Below are positions 24,282-33,564 of a DNA stretch of 64,000 nucleotides, one piece after another; position 1 is the first letter of the stretch; each line of letters begins with the position of its first letter. The notes beneath the pieces were generated by a model, which was given only the letters and a program-made list of their open reading frames with translations, was not told the origin of the DNA and searched no databases. Both the position numbers and the translations under genes were made by a program. The stretch covers positions 214,007-278,006 of the forward strand of contig NZ_JAHBCJ010000005.1 of NCBI RefSeq assembly GCF_018390575.1, given 5' to 3'. This DNA is from Bhargavaea massiliensis. Its GTDB lineage: Bacteria > Bacillota > Bacilli > Bacillales_A > Planococcaceae.

Positions 24282-24310
24282 ACTATACACCTGCGGCGGG
24301 AGGGTGTCAA
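24282..24310 (-). promoter_or_regulatory. Sigma-A promoter of the pyr operon
   Basis: Minus strand TTGACA (24310-24305), 17-nt spacer, TATAGT (24287-24282). The -35 overlaps the last codons of rluD. Transcription would start about 30 nt before the PyrR site. Confidence 0.8.
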
Positions 24311-25221
24311 TCCCGTTCCCGCAATTTCCCGAGAAGAGCATTGAAGTCTTCGGGAAGTGGTGCCTCGAATTCCATGTACTCCCCTGTGGAGGGATGGGTG
24401 AATCCCAGCACGCCCGCATGCAGAACCTGCCCATCGAAAGAAAGTGTCTTTTTCGGACCGTACTTCGGGTCTCCTGCGAGCGGGTGGCCGATGTAACGCA
24501 TGTGGACACGAATCTGGTGGGTCCGTCCGGTCTCAAGCCGGCACTCCACGAGCGTGAAGTCCCCGAAACGTTCGGTGACGGTGAAATGGGTGACCGCATC
24601 CCGTCCTCCGTCAATGACGGTCATCCGCTGGCGGTCTTTCGGATCCCGCCCGATCGGCGCGTCCACTGTACCCTCATCATGTGCGATATTTCCATGGACG
24701 AGTGCGGTGTATTTCCGCGTCACCGTTTTTTCGGAAAGCTGCTTGGCCAGTGACGCATGGGCCAGATCATTTTTGGCAACAGCCAGCAGTCCTGTCGTAT
24801 CCTTGTCGATCCGGTGCACGATTCCCGGGCGCATGACGCCGTTGATGCCCGACAGGTCGGTGCAATGATGCATCAGCCCATTGACGAGCGTGCCGGCTGC
24901 ATGTCCTGCTGCCGGATGGACGACCATACCGCGCGGTTTGTTGACGACGAGGACATCGGCGTCTTCATGGACGATGTCCAAGTTTAAATCCTCAGGGATG
25001 ATTTCAAGCGGCTCTGGTTCCGGTTCGGACACCTCGACCCGGTCGCCTTCTTTCAACTGGTAATTCGGCTTCACGGTTTTGCCGTTGACGAGAATCATGC
25101 CTTCCTTAACCCATGATTGAACTTTCGAGCGCGTCCATTCAGGGTCGAATGCGGACAGGCCTTTGTCGATGCGGTTGCCGCTGTGTTCCGAAGTGATGTC
25201 AATCGTTTGTTTTTCCATCAT
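24307..25221 (-). CDS. RluD-family 23S rRNA pseudouridine synthase (YlyB)
   Basis: 304 residues. An N-terminal S4 RNA-binding domain (about 15-75) precedes the catalytic domain with the active-site Asp in HRIDKDTTGLLAVAKN. B. subtilis ylyB occupies the same place between lspA and pyrR. Start ATG overlaps the lspA stop by 4 nt. The exact rRNA target positions cannot be read from the sequence. Confidence 0.93.
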   Translation of the reverse strand: MMEKQTIDITSEHSGNRIDKGLSAFDPEWTRSKVQSWVKEGMILVNGKTVKPNYQLKEGDRVEVSEPEPEPLEIIPEDLNLDIVHEDADVLVVNKPRGMVVHPAAGHAAGTLVNGLMHHCTDLSGINGVMRPGIVHRIDKDTTGLLAVAKNDLAHASLAKQLSEKTVTRKYTALVHGNIAHDEGTVDAPIGRDPKDRQRMTVIDGGRDAVTHFTVTERFGDFTLVECRLETGRTHQIRVHMRYIGHPLAGDPKYGPKKTLSFDGQVLHAGVLGFTHPSTGEYMEFEAPLPEDFNALLGKLRERD

Positions 25222-25703
25222 GGCTCCTTTTTGTTCCGCTTTTCTTTCAATTCTTCAAGAAGCATGTGCACGATGAGCAGGATGACCCCGATGGTCAGAG
25301 CGGCATCAGCGACGTTGAAGATCGGGAAGTCATAGTTGATGACCGGGATCAGGACATCGGCAAAGTCGACGACTTCGCCCATCCGGAGCCGGTCGATGAA
25401 ATTGCCGAGCGCACCGCCGAGAAGCATCATGAGGCTCACCCGGAAGCCTTTCCCGCCTTCTTTTCCGTGCTTGTGGAAATAATACAGGATTCCCGCGACG
25501 ACCACCACTGTCACAATGTAGAACAGCCACATCTGGCCTTGCAGCATTCCCCATGCCGCTCCGCGGTTGCGGTGTGACAAAATGGCGAAATACGGATCCA
25601 GCACGGTAACCCGCTCTCCGACTTCCATATATTTCACGACGAGCCACTTTGTCCACTGGTCGATGATGACAAGGGCCGCCGCGATGGCGTAGTAGAATAA
25701 CAC
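25218..25703 (-). CDS. lspA: Lipoprotein signal peptidase (signal peptidase II)
   Basis: 161-residue membrane aspartyl protease with four hydrophobic segments. Catalytic Asp residues are in GALGNFIDRLRMGEVVDF and PIFNVADAAL. The start is GTG 25703 behind GGAGG, giving MLFYYAIAAALVIIDQWTKW. The frame is open another 53 codons upstream, but no family-like sequence or ribosome binding site is seen there. In B. subtilis ylyA lies between ileS and lspA; it is absent here. Confidence 0.93.
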   Translation of the reverse strand: MLFYYAIAAALVIIDQWTKWLVVKYMEVGERVTVLDPYFAILSHRNRGAAWGMLQGQMWLFYIVTVVVVAGILYYFHKHGKEGGKGFRVSLMMLLGGALGNFIDRLRMGEVVDFADVLIPVINYDFPIFNVADAALTIGVILLIVHMLLEELKEKRNKKEP

Positions 25704-25892
25704 GTCTTTTCCTCCATCCGGTTGAATCCTGTTTATTTTACCATACGTTGCCGGAATCGTGCGCCTGGATGTGGAGATGCCTAAAGACATATTGACTAAC
25801 AGACTGCAGTCAAAAAGCAAACAATTGTTGTCCGGATCTTTAACCAATACTCGATAGATCACTAAAGCGCAAAATTAGGGCCATCCATGACA

Positions 25893-25926
25893 AATCGAAC
25901 CCAGAAAGATTATTCTGGGTCCGATT
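25893..25926 (-). repeat. Hairpin repeat copy 1 (CGGACCCAGAA family), 3' of ileS
   Basis: On the minus strand AATCGGACCCAGAA and TTCTGGGTTCGATT pair over 14 bp with one G-U pair and a 7-nt loop. It lies 35 nt after the ileS stop. The same sequence recurs almost exactly at 63786-63826 and in degenerate form at 48700-48714. It may act as the ileS terminator. The remaining lspA-ileS gap (25704-25960) shows no gene. Confidence 0.7.
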
Positions 25927-25960
25927 CTGTCTATGCCCCCATGAAGGGAGCAGCTGTTGC

Positions 25961-28726
25961 TTATGCTTCATAGTGACTGATGACGACGTCGGCGCAGCGT
26001 ACGCAGAGTTCCGGATGTTTCGGGTTTTCTCCAACTGTGCCCGGTACGGACCAGCAACGCGCACATTTCTCGCCTTCCGCCTTTTCAACGACAACACGGA
26101 CCCGGGAGCCCGTCGCGTCTGCAGGGGAATTTTCCAGATTGCCGCCAATGCGGAAGCCGGAAACGATAAAGAACTGTGCGAAGTCGATGTCTTCCGAAGT
26201 CAGGAGCACTTTGAGATCTTCCGGAACATAGACGGTTACAGCCGCTTCGAGCGATTTGCCGATGACTTTCCCGTTCCGGGCTTCTTCCAGGGCCTTCAGA
26301 ACATCGTCACGGATCTCCATCAGCTCGGAGAAGCGGGCCATGAGGGCAAAGTCTTCATCTGTTTCTTCGCGGGCATCCGGCATATCGGTCAGCTGAACAC
26401 TCACCTCTTCTTCATGTACGAGGTAATCCCACATTTCATCGGTTGTGTGCGGGATGATCGGCGACATGAGCTTGAGGAGTGCGATCAGCGTGTCATACAT
26501 GACTGTCTGCATCGCACGGCGATGCGGATGATCGGCCGCCTCGATGTAAACCACGTCTTTTGCAATATCGAGATAGAACGAGCTGAGGTCGACCGTCACG
26601 AAATTGTTGACGGATGTATAGACCGTCATGAACTCGTAGCGGTCATAAGCCTCCCGGACTGTACGGATCAGGCGCTGGAGCTTAAGCTCCATGTACTTAT
26701 CGACCGGACGGAGGTCAACGTGTGCGACACGGTCCTTTGCCGGATCAAAGTCTGCCAAGTTCCCGTGCAGGAAGCGAAGCGTGTTGCGGATTTTCCGGTA
26801 CACTTCCGACACCTGCTTGAAAATGGCGTCTGACACATGCACATCCGCCGTGTAGTCCGTGGACGAAACCCACAGGCGCAGGATGTCCGCACCCATCTGG
26901 TCCATGACTTTTGCAGGTACGATGACGTTGCCGAGCGACTTGCTCATCTTGCGGCCCTCGCCGTCCAGCGTGAAACCATGGCTCAGAATGCCTTTGTATG
27001 GCGCGATGCCGTTGATGGCCACAGAGGTCGTCAAGGACGAGTTGAACCAGCCGCGGTACTGGTCAGATCCCTCAAGGTAAAGATCGGCCGGATAGACGAG
27101 GTCATCACGCTCGACGAGGACGCCCTGGTGAGTCGATCCGGAGTCGAACCAGACATCCATGATATCCGTCTCTTTCGTGAACTTGCCGTTCGGGCTGCCC
27201 GGATGTGTGAAGCCTTCCGGCAGCAGGTCCTTTGCTTCGCGCTCGAACCAGACATTCGATCCGTGCTCGCGGAACAGTTTTTGTACATATGTGATCGTTT
27301 CGTCGGTGATGATGGGCTCCCCGTTTTCCGCGTAGAAGACCGGAATCGGCACGCCCCATGCCCTCTGGCGGGAGATGCACCAGTCTCCGCGGTCGCGGAC
27401 CATGTTATAGAGACGGGTTTCCCCCCACGCCGGCGTGAACGATGTGTTACGGATCGCCTGCAGCAGCTCCTCTCTGAACTTCTCGATCGAAGCAAACCAC
27501 TGGGCAGTGGCGCGGAAGATGACCGGCTTTTTGGTGCGCCAATCGTGCGGGTAGGAGTGAGTCATGAATTCAAGATGCACGAGGGCTCCCTTTTCTTTCA
27601 ATGCATCCGTGATCGGCTTGTTTGCCTGGTCATAGAAGAGGCCTTCGAAGCCCGGTGCCTCGTCAGTCATGTAGCCGCGGTCATCCACCGGGCACAGCAC
27701 GTCGAGGCCGTTCGCCTTGCCGACGTGGAAGTCGTCTTCCCCGTGACCCGGCGCAGTATGGACACAGCCGGTACCGGCATCGATCGTGACATGGTCCCCA
27801 AGTATGATCAGTGAATCCCTGCCGTAAAGCGGATGTCCGGCAGTAAGATGTTCAAGTTCCCTGCCCTTCAGTTCTCCCAGCGTCTCAACATTTTCCCAAC
27901 CGACATTGGAGGCAACATCTTCAAGAAGGTCCTTGGCCAGGATATACTTTTTGCCGTCCGCTTCGACGACGGAATAGTCGAAGTCCGGATGGACCGAGAT
28001 TCCGAGGTTGGCCGGGATCGTCCAAGGGGTCGTCGTCCAGATCAGGAAGTTCACGTCTGTATCCAGAACACCCTTGCCGTCCTTGACCGGGAATGCGACA
28101 TAGATTGAAGGCGACTTTTTGTCCTTGTACTCAATCTCCGCTTCCGCAAGTGCGGATTCGCTAGACGGCGACCAGTAGACCGGCTTTTTGCCCTTGTAGA
28201 TATAGCCCTTTTTGGCCATGTCTCCGAAGACACCGATCTGGCGAGCCTCAAACTCGGGGTTCAATGTGATGTACGGATTTTCCCAGTTTCCGCGGACACC
28301 GATCCGCTTAAACTGTGTGCGTTGACGGTCGATCTGCTCAAGCGCGTATTCCTTGCAGAGCTCACGGAATTCGGCCACCGTCATTTCCTTCCGGTTGACC
28401 CCTTTGTTGACAAGCGCCTGTTCGATCGGCAGGCCGTGTGTATCCCATCCCGGCACGTAAGGAGCGTGGTAGCCGGCCATGGAACGGTGCCGGACGACAA
28501 TGTCTTTCAATACCTTGTTGAGTGCATGCCCCATATGGAGGTCACCGTTGGCGTACGGCGGGCCGTCGTGAAGAACGAAAAACGGACGGCCTTCAGTCCG
28601 TTTCTGCACCTTTTCATAGATGTCCATCTCATCCCATTTTTCCTGCATCTTCGGCTCATTTTTCGGCAGGTTTCCGCGCATCGGGAAATCTGTCTTTGGC
28701 ATGAGCAATGTACTTTTGTAGTCCAT
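25961..28726 (-). CDS. ileS: Isoleucyl-tRNA synthetase
   Basis: 921 residues, the normal bacterial length. Class I signatures are [18 protein letters not shown] (HIGH) and [11 protein letters not shown] (KMSKS). The CP1 editing domain shows [13 protein letters not shown]. The C-terminal zinc-binding CARCWS and CVRC pairs are present. Start ATG 28726 behind GAGGAGG; the frame is open upstream into the T-box terminator, which is non-coding. Expression should be controlled by uncharged tRNA-Ile through the leader. Confidence 0.97.
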   Translation of the reverse strand: MDYKSTLLMPKTDFPMRGNLPKNEPKMQEKWDEMDIYEKVQKRTEGRPFFVLHDGPPYANGDLHMGHALNKVLKDIVVRHRSMAGYHAPYVPGWDTHGLPIEQALVNKGVNRKEMTVAEFRELCKEYALEQIDRQRTQFKRIGVRGNWENPYITLNPEFEARQIGVFGDMAKKGYIYKGKKPVYWSPSSESALAEAEIEYKDKKSPSIYVAFPVKDGKGVLDTDVNFLIWTTTPWTIPANLGISVHPDFDYSVVEADGKKYILAKDLLEDVASNVGWENVETLGELKGRELEHLTAGHPLYGRDSLIILGDHVTIDAGTGCVHTAPGHGEDDFHVGKANGLDVLCPVDDRGYMTDEAPGFEGLFYDQANKPITDALKEKGALVHLEFMTHSYPHDWRTKKPVIFRATAQWFASIEKFREELLQAIRNTSFTPAWGETRLYNMVRDRGDWCISRQRAWGVPIPVFYAENGEPIITDETITYVQKLFREHGSNVWFEREAKDLLPEGFTHPGSPNGKFTKETDIMDVWFDSGSTHQGVLVERDDLVYPADLYLEGSDQYRGWFNSSLTTSVAINGIAPYKGILSHGFTLDGEGRKMSKSLGNVIVPAKVMDQMGADILRLWVSSTDYTADVHVSDAIFKQVSEVYRKIRNTLRFLHGNLADFDPAKDRVAHVDLRPVDKYMELKLQRLIRTVREAYDRYEFMTVYTSVNNFVTVDLSSFYLDIAKDVVYIEAADHPHRRAMQTVMYDTLIALLKLMSPIIPHTTDEMWDYLVHEEEVSVQLTDMPDAREETDEDFALMARFSELMEIRDDVLKALEEARNGKVIGKSLEAAVTVYVPEDLKVLLTSEDIDFAQFFIVSGFRIGGNLENSPADATGSRVRVVVEKAEGEKCARCWSVPGTVGENPKHPELCVRCADVVISHYEA

Positions 28727-28771
28727 CCTGTTTCCTCCTCTTATTGAACCCTGCACAAGCGGCATCCATCC

Positions 28772-29034
28772 AAAAAAATAAAAAAGCCCCGTCCCCAAAA
28801 AGGGACGGAGCCTCTGCCCGCGTTACCACCCTCATTGCAGCACGCATGCGTACCGCCTCTCGGACACCGTAACGGGGTGTGGCGGGACCGCGTACTGCAT
28901 TTCCGCGGTCCGGCTCCGGAGTGATATTCGTTGGCAGCTTCCGCACCGGGCTCCCACTGTCCCCGGCTCGCTTTTGCATCCGCTGTCCCTACTGTCTCCA
29001 TCTTCGCCTTTATATTGGATTGTTCAGTTTGCTT
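28772..29034 (-). promoter_or_regulatory. T-box riboswitch for ileS
   Basis: Minus-strand leader with the T-box core AGGGTGGTAACGCGGG at 28832-28817. A terminator GCTCCGTCCC...GGGACGGGGC followed by TTTTTTATTTTTTT occupies 28815-28772. The specifier loop reads GAATATCACTCC, with ATC (Ile) at 28925-28923. Uncharged tRNA-Ile would favour antitermination and ileS expression. This explains the ~350-nt gap before ileS. Confidence 0.9.
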
Positions 29035-29040
29035 GTCGTC

Positions 29041-29069
29041 ATTATAAAGAATCAGATTCCGCCGGTCAA
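29041..29069 (-). promoter_or_regulatory. Promoter of the ileS T-box transcript
   Basis: Minus strand TTGACC (29069-29064), 17-nt spacer, TATAAT (29046-29041), placed just upstream of the T-box leader. Confidence 0.8.
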
Positions 29070-29075
29070 GACAAC

Positions 29076-29585
29076 TTACTCTTCCTCGGCCTCCAGCTTT
29101 TCCAGTCCTGCCGTGTCGACTTCGTAGTCCATCAGAAGGTCCCAGTCATCGGTGTTGATCATCTCCAGCTGTGCCTCCGCGAGCATCCGGAAGCGGTTCC
29201 GGAATACTTTGGACTGCTTTTTCAGCTCTTCGATCTCGCCCGCAATCCTGCGTGCCTTGGTCAGGGCATCATTTACGATGCGGTCTGCGTTTTTCTCGGC
29301 TTCTTTGACGATGAGTTTCGCTTCCTTCTGGGAGTTGCGGCGCACTTCCTCTGCCGCCTCCTGCGCGATGAGGATGGAGGATTGAAGCGTGTTCTCAATC
29401 GTCGTAAAGTGTGTGACCCGTTCGTTCGTCATGTCGAGCTGTTCTTCCAGCTGTTTGTTTTTTTGGAGAACGGCCTCATAGTCTTTCATGATCTGTTCGA
29501 GGAATTCGTTAACCTCGTCTTCATCGTACCCTCGGAATGAGCGTCCGAATTCCTTGTTATGTATATCAAGCGGTGTCAATGCCAT
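29076..29585 (-). CDS. divIVA: Cell division/polar scaffold protein DivIVA
   Basis: 169 residues. The N-terminal membrane-binding domain MALTPLDIHNKEFGRSFRGY is followed by a long coiled coil (about 25-150) with an acidic C-terminus. It marks septa and poles by sensing negative curvature. Start ATG 29585 follows a GGGGAG site. The frame is open upstream through the promoter region, which is not coding. Located between ylmH and ileS as in B. subtilis. Confidence 0.95.
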   Translation of the reverse strand: MALTPLDIHNKEFGRSFRGYDEDEVNEFLEQIMKDYEAVLQKNKQLEEQLDMTNERVTHFTTIENTLQSSILIAQEAAEEVRRNSQKEAKLIVKEAEKNADRIVNDALTKARRIAGEIEELKKQSKVFRNRFRMLAEAQLEMINTDDWDLLMDYEVDTAGLEKLEAEEE

Positions 29586-29624
29586 TGTGTTGCATCTCCC
29601 CTTTTTCAAACTCCGTTGTGACCT

Positions 29625-29630
29625 ATTATA
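29625..29630 (-). promoter_or_regulatory. Possible divIVA -10 element
   Basis: Minus strand TATAAT 40 nt before the divIVA start. No good -35 is seen at the right spacing, so this is only a candidate. Confidence 0.35.
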
Positions 29631-29709
29631 CATGTACCCGGCATCCGTGACACGGCAAATCCGAAAATTTTGGCGGGAAACCACGCTTTCTGCCGAAATC
29701 CGCTGCCGA

Positions 29710-30486
29710 TTATTTTAGAGTGCCGATGATCAGGCGGATCCGTTCTTTTTTCGTGCGGCCTGCAATCTCTTCAATACGGATCCGGCCATATCCGCGGACC
29801 GAAAGAAGATCCGAGTCAGACAGTTCAAACGAAACGGATTCACGGACTGCATGGTTGACCTTGACCCGGCCGGATTGGATCAGCGAAGCGGCTTTTTGTC
29901 TTGACAGATTAAGTGCGCCGGCAAGGACGGTATCCAGCCGGAGGGATGAGACTGTAATTGACTCCTCCTCATAATGCTCGGTCTGCGGCAAAAATGATTC
30001 TGAGGAGCCCACTTCCGAAATACGCACCTTCGCCTTTCCGACTGCCTGAAGATTAACGGAAAGGTAATCAGCGAGTGAACGGTCGGCCGCAAACTGGACA
30101 ATATCGTCACCGGTCCGGATATCGCCGAACCTGGCCCTGTCAATGCCGAGGCCGGTGAGCGATCCAAGCACATCACGGTGTCCGATTTCGATGAACTTGG
30201 ACGGATAGCGGATTTCCATCACCGATATCTCATAATCCACCGGCTGGGCATCAAAATAAGATGGAGCGATCATCATGCGTTGCCGCTCCGCCTCCGGAAG
30301 ACCGCCAAATTCTGTGATGACCAGATCATCCGACCCGGCCACCGCCCGGACGATGTGTCTTTGCCTCGGGTCCAGAAACCCGGTCAGTTTCGGCGCATAC
30401 CGGTCTTCTACCTCGGTCGCCCAACCACTTGCCTGCTCGATAAATGGCTGTTCGTCCTTTCTGAAGTGCTGAAAGATCTCGTTCAT
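29710..30486 (-). CDS. ylmH: YlmH-family S4-domain RNA-binding protein
   Basis: 258 residues. The C-terminal S4 domain (about 180-240) carries RLDTVLAGALNLSRQKAASLIQ-type sequence followed by GRVKVNH; the N-terminal region is the YlmH-specific domain. B. subtilis YlmH has been linked to ribosome quality control, the same pathway as RqcH in this window. Position between yggT and divIVA is conserved. An intrinsic terminator lies between yggT and this gene. Confidence 0.92.
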   Translation of the reverse strand: MNEIFQHFRKDEQPFIEQASGWATEVEDRYAPKLTGFLDPRQRHIVRAVAGSDDLVITEFGGLPEAERQRMMIAPSYFDAQPVDYEISVMEIRYPSKFIEIGHRDVLGSLTGLGIDRARFGDIRTGDDIVQFAADRSLADYLSVNLQAVGKAKVRISEVGSSESFLPQTEHYEEESITVSSLRLDTVLAGALNLSRQKAASLIQSGRVKVNHAVRESVSFELSDSDLLSVRGYGRIRIEEIAGRTKKERIRLIIGTLK

Positions 30487-30578
30487 TGTCCGGTACCATC
30501 CTTTCTATTGAAGTGGAAAGTAATAAAAAGCGAGTGTCCTGCAGCCAGTATGGCCAACCGTCTTGAAACTGAAGCTCA

Positions 30579-30634
30579 TAAAAAAAAGCCTCACCGAATC
30601 CCTCCGCATAGCGGCCGGGGATCCGGGAAGGCTC
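30579..30634 (-). terminator. Terminator between yggT and ylmH
   Basis: Minus strand stem AGCCTTCCCGGATCCC...GGGATTCGGTGAGGCT with an interrupted middle, then eight Ts. It ends the ylmE-sepF-yggT transcript, so ylmH may have its own promoter in 30487-30578; I could not identify one. Confidence 0.75.
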
Positions 30635-30679
30635 CCGGTATCCTATTTCTGAAGAGCGGAACCCAAACCAGGGAACCGG

Positions 30680-30943
30680 TCACGCGATCATACCAAAAAC
30701 AGTATAGAGTCCCCGGACAATCAGATTCAGTGCAATCAGTGCAACAATCGGCGAAATGTCGATCATACCGATTGGCGGGATGATCTTCCGGAATATATCC
30801 AGGTAAGGCTCACAGATTTTGGCGAGGAGCCGGCCGATGGAAGTTTCCCTCGTGCTCGGCACCCAGGACATGAGTACGTAGATGACCAGCAGGATTGAAT
30901 AGATCTGTGCTGCGTTGGCCAACAGATTGATAATTGCCCACAT
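30680..30943 (-). CDS. YggT-family membrane protein (YlmG)
   Basis: 87 residues with two hydrophobic segments (about 5-25 and 62-84) and the family stretch YVLMSWVPSTRETSIGRLLA. B. subtilis ylmG sits in the same place after sepF. Bacterial function is unclear; plastid relatives affect nucleoid and membrane organisation. 19 nt after sepF. Confidence 0.9.
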   Translation of the reverse strand: MWAIINLLANAAQIYSILLVIYVLMSWVPSTRETSIGRLLAKICEPYLDIFRKIIPPIGMIDISPIVALIALNLIVRGLYTVFGMIA

Positions 30944-30962
30944 AAGACTTTATCTCATCCCA

Positions 30963-31439
30963 TCATTCAAATTCGTCGTACAGATATTCGGAGATTTCCC
31001 CGGACAGTTCCACATTTTCCGGAATGCAGAGGAAGATGTCATGGCCAATGCGAGTGATGTCTCCGCCGAGCGCATAGACTGTGCCGCTCAGGAAATCGAT
31101 GATCCGAGTGCCCGATCCGTGATCGATGCGCTGCAGATTGACGACAACCGTGCGTTTGTTTTTCAGGTGCTCCGCGATATCCTGGGCCTCAGCGTACACA
31201 CGTGGCTCCGAGAGGATCATTTTGGAAGATTTCTTGATGCTCTGCAGGCTCACTACATTCGGGCCTTCCTGCGGTCGTTCCGGTGCCGGTTTGCGGCGGT
31301 CTTTCTGCCTCCAGTCCTGCTCAGCCTGCCGAGGCGGCTCCGGTCGCGGCGTCTGCGCGGGAGCCGGCTGTCTTTTTTCCTGCATTTCCTCTTCCTCCTC
31401 AAGATAGAAGAAGTTCTTGAACTTGTCCTTGAAGCTCAT
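30963..31439 (-). CDS. sepF: Cell division protein SepF
   Basis: 158 residues. An N-terminal amphipathic helix ([18 protein letters not shown]) is followed by a Pro/Arg/Gln linker, then the globular domain with [20 protein letters not shown] and [14 protein letters not shown]. It tethers FtsZ to the membrane and bundles filaments. ATGA overlap with ylmE. FtsZ and FtsA genes are 4 kb upstream. Confidence 0.95.
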   Translation of the reverse strand: MSFKDKFKNFFYLEEEEEMQEKRQPAPAQTPRPEPPRQAEQDWRQKDRRKPAPERPQEGPNVVSLQSIKKSSKMILSEPRVYAEAQDIAEHLKNKRTVVVNLQRIDHGSGTRIIDFLSGTVYALGGDITRIGHDIFLCIPENVELSGEISEYLYDEFE

Positions 31440-32140
31440 GAGCGTTCCCCGCTTTCATAGCCGACAATGGCGGTGCCGATCCGGACGAATGTCGCCCCTT
31501 CCTCGACCGCTATGCCGAAATCATTTGACATGCCCATTGACAGTTCTGTGCATGGCGCATGCGGGAGGCCGAGCGATGAAACTTCATCACGCAATTCCCG
31601 CAGGTCGCGGAATGTGCTGCGGATGACTGATTCATCCTCCGTATTCGGTGCCATCGTCATCAGGCCGATAACGCGGATTTTATCGTAGGCACCGAGCATT
31701 CGGATGAAATCGGCCGCTTCCTCAGGTGTGATCCCCGATTTGGAAGTTTCACCAGATACATTCACCTGGACAAAGCAGTCGACCGGATGTTCTGCCCGCT
31801 TCTGGATCTCTTTTGCAAGGCTGGCGCGATCCAGCGAATGAAGAAAATCAATCCGGTTGATGACATCCCTGACCTTCCGGCTCTGGAGAGAACCGATAAA
31901 ATGCCAGCAGCCATCGGAACCGATTTCAGGCTGCTTCAAATCAAGGCCTTCCACACGGTTTTCGCCCAGGTGGCGGATTCCGGATTCGATCACTTCGCGG
32001 GCACGCTCCGGCCCGACCGACTTTGTCACGGCAACGATTGTGACATCTTCCGGGTTTCTCTCTGCACGCCTGCATGCTTCCATGATTTGTTGTTGTATAT
32101 CGTTTAAACGTTCTGCTACAGTCAACAATTCAATTCCCAC
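31436..32140 (-). CDS. YggS-family pyridoxal phosphate homeostasis protein (YlmE)
   Basis: 234 residues, alanine-racemase-type TIM barrel. The PLP lysine is in [15 protein letters not shown] (about residue 39). C-terminal [23 protein letters not shown] is the family phosphate-binding region. It buffers PLP in the cell. The start is probably GTG 32140, with only a weak ribosome binding site. The usual neighbour ylmD is absent upstream. Confidence 0.92.
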   Translation of the reverse strand: MGIELLTVAERLNDIQQQIMEACRRAERNPEDVTIVAVTKSVGPERAREVIESGIRHLGENRVEGLDLKQPEIGSDGCWHFIGSLQSRKVRDVINRIDFLHSLDRASLAKEIQKRAEHPVDCFVQVNVSGETSKSGITPEEAADFIRMLGAYDKIRVIGLMTMAPNTEDESVIRSTFRDLRELRDEVSSLGLPHAPCTELSMGMSNDFGIAVEEGATFVRIGTAIVGYESGERS

Positions 32141-32162
32141 TTTTCTCTACGTTGCTTTCTAC

Positions 32163-32191
32163 ATTGTATCAAGGCGGGGTTGCTTTTTCAA
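32163..32191 (-). promoter_or_regulatory. Sigma-A promoter for ylmE-sepF-yggT
   Basis: Minus strand TTGAAA (32191-32186), 17-nt spacer, TACAAT (32168-32163), 23 nt before the ylmE start. It gives the sepF transcript a vegetative promoter apart from the sporulation genes upstream. Confidence 0.65.
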
Positions 32192-32205
32192 TGACTTCCC
32201 CATTC

Positions 32206-32445
32206 CTATTCTTTGGCCGCGTCATCGACGAGGACAACATCCTTGCCAATCACCATCACCCGTCGGAGCGGTATTTTTACTGGCGCCTCCCCGTTTCCGA
32301 AAAGGCGCATCTTTTCCATCCCGCCCACATGAAAATTCTCGATTGTCCCATCTTCAGTGGAGATTGTTGCATCGACCGCATAGCCGAGCTGACGGCCCCT
32401 TCCGGCCTCAATAAACTCTTTTTTCTGCAAATCGGAAAATTTCAA
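32206..32445 (-). CDS. ylmC: YlmC/YmxH-family PRC-barrel protein
   Basis: 79 residues. A single PRC-barrel-like domain is suggested by MKFSDLQKKEFIEA-type start and GRQLGYAVDATIS. Position after sigG matches B. subtilis ylmC. Function is not established; the family is typical of spore formers. ylmA, which lies between sigG and ylmC in B. subtilis, is absent. Confidence 0.82.
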   Translation of the reverse strand: MKFSDLQKKEFIEAGRGRQLGYAVDATISTEDGTIENFHVGGMEKMRLFGNGEAPVKIPLRRVMVIGKDVVLVDDAAKE

Positions 32446-32591
32446 GGCAGACCCCTCCCGTACATCTTATGCAAAGTGAACCGTGAAATGAGCCCACTCT
32501 CCGCTCGCGAAGGGCCGGTTGTCCATTTCCCGGGAAAAGACAGCAGCTTTTGAACGAACGGCAGGCGATAAGTAATGTTAAAGACAAACGT

Positions 32592-32636
32592 AAAAAAATC
32601 CCGGTTCCGTCCATACTGAACAAAACCGGAATTTTC
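32592..32636 (-). terminator. Terminator after sigG
   Basis: Minus strand AATTCCGGTTTTG...GGAACCGGGATT with one mismatch, then seven Ts, 25 nt beyond the sigG stop. It separates sigG from ylmC. The rest of 32446-32660 shows no gene. Confidence 0.75.
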
Positions 32637-32660
32637 CTGGAATGCCGTATTACCCGTCGC

Positions 32661-33467
32661 TTACCTTTTCTTCTTTTCCTTGTCCTTTTCCTGGTCCAGG
32701 GTTTCACGGATGATTCCGATGGCATGTTTCTCAAGACGCGAGATTTGTGCCTGTGAAATTCCGAGTTCCTTTGCGATCTCTGTCTGGGTCTCGCCATAGT
32801 AGAAGCGCTTGGAAAGTATTTTCTGCTGTCGTGCGTCCATCTTCCGGACTGTCTCCTTGACCGAGACATAATTTAGCCAGCGGTCTTCGTTCACGAGTGT
32901 GTCCTGAAGCTGGTCCATCATCGTCACCGGATCGCCGCCGTCATGGTGAATCGGCTCATGCAGAGACAACGGATCCTGAATGGCATCCAAAGCGAACAGG
33001 ATATCTTCTGAAGGAATCTCTGTCATCTTAGCAAGATCCTCAAGGGTCGGCTCTTTCAGCTGTTCATGAACAAACTGCTCTTTCGCTTTCATTGCTTTGT
33101 AGGCGATGTCGCGGAGCGAACGCGACACCCGCACCGGATGGTGGTCCCGGAGATGTCTCCGGATTTCTCCGATAATCATCGGAACTGCATAGGTGGAAAA
33201 GCGTACGTTATGCTTAAGGTCAAAATTATCAATGGATTTCAGGAGACCGATGCAGCCTACCTGGAACAGATCATCCGCCTGCTCTCCTCTGTAGGCGAAT
33301 CGCTGTACGATGCTCAGGACGAGCCGTAGATTACAGATCACCAGTTCATCTTTGGCAGACTGGTCACCCGCCTGCATCCGTTTGAATGTTTCACGCATGT
33401 CTTCATGGGACAGGAGAGGGAGCTTCGATGTGTCGATTCCGCAAATCTCCACTTTCATGTTGGACAT
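32661..33467 (-). CDS. sigG: Late forespore sigma factor SigG
   Basis: 268 residues. The N-terminus KVEICGIDTSKLPLLS is diagnostic of sigma-G. Region 2 shows DDLFQVGCIGLLKSIDNFD and RFSTYAVPMIIGEIRRHLRD; region 4 ends with GETQTEIAKELGISQAQISR. The C-terminus has an extra Lys-rich tail. Follows spoIIGA-sigE as in B. subtilis, 97 nt after sigE. Its ribosome binding site is buried in a hairpin (separate entry). Confidence 0.97.
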   Translation of the reverse strand: MSNMKVEICGIDTSKLPLLSHEDMRETFKRMQAGDQSAKDELVICNLRLVLSIVQRFAYRGEQADDLFQVGCIGLLKSIDNFDLKHNVRFSTYAVPMIIGEIRRHLRDHHPVRVSRSLRDIAYKAMKAKEQFVHEQLKEPTLEDLAKMTEIPSEDILFALDAIQDPLSLHEPIHHDGGDPVTMMDQLQDTLVNEDRWLNYVSVKETVRKMDARQQKILSKRFYYGETQTEIAKELGISQAQISRLEKHAIGIIRETLDQEKDKEKKKR

Positions 33468-33475
33468 CTCATCAT

Positions 33476-33523
33476 CCTCCGGACATTTGACTTTTCTCTG
33501 TTTCCCTACAGTCTGTCCGGAGG
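33476..33523 (-). promoter_or_regulatory. Hairpin hiding the sigG ribosome binding site
   Basis: Minus strand arms CCTCCGGACA (33523-33514) and TGTCCGGAGG (33485-33476) form a perfect 10-bp stem with a 28-nt loop. The second arm contains the GGAGG Shine-Dalgarno, 8 nt before the sigG ATG. It should reduce SigG translation. There is no U tract, so it is not a terminator. Confidence 0.72.
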
Positions 33524-33564
33524 CCGGTGTCCTATTCCATGAGGACCCTCGCCAATTTCATCCA

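Noticed and set aside
26837..27814. 325-codon plus-strand frame opposite ileS
   Set aside because: Antisense shadow of ileS; the real frame contains HIGH and KMSKS motifs.
28741..29040. Open frames in the ileS upstream region
   Set aside because: The stretch is a T-box leader with terminator; the open frames are by-products.
33506..33516. Another copy of CAGACTGTAG, in the loop of the sigG hairpin
   Set aside because: It is in the opposite orientation to the repeat family, without the CGGACCC core or a terminator, so I treat it as coincidence.
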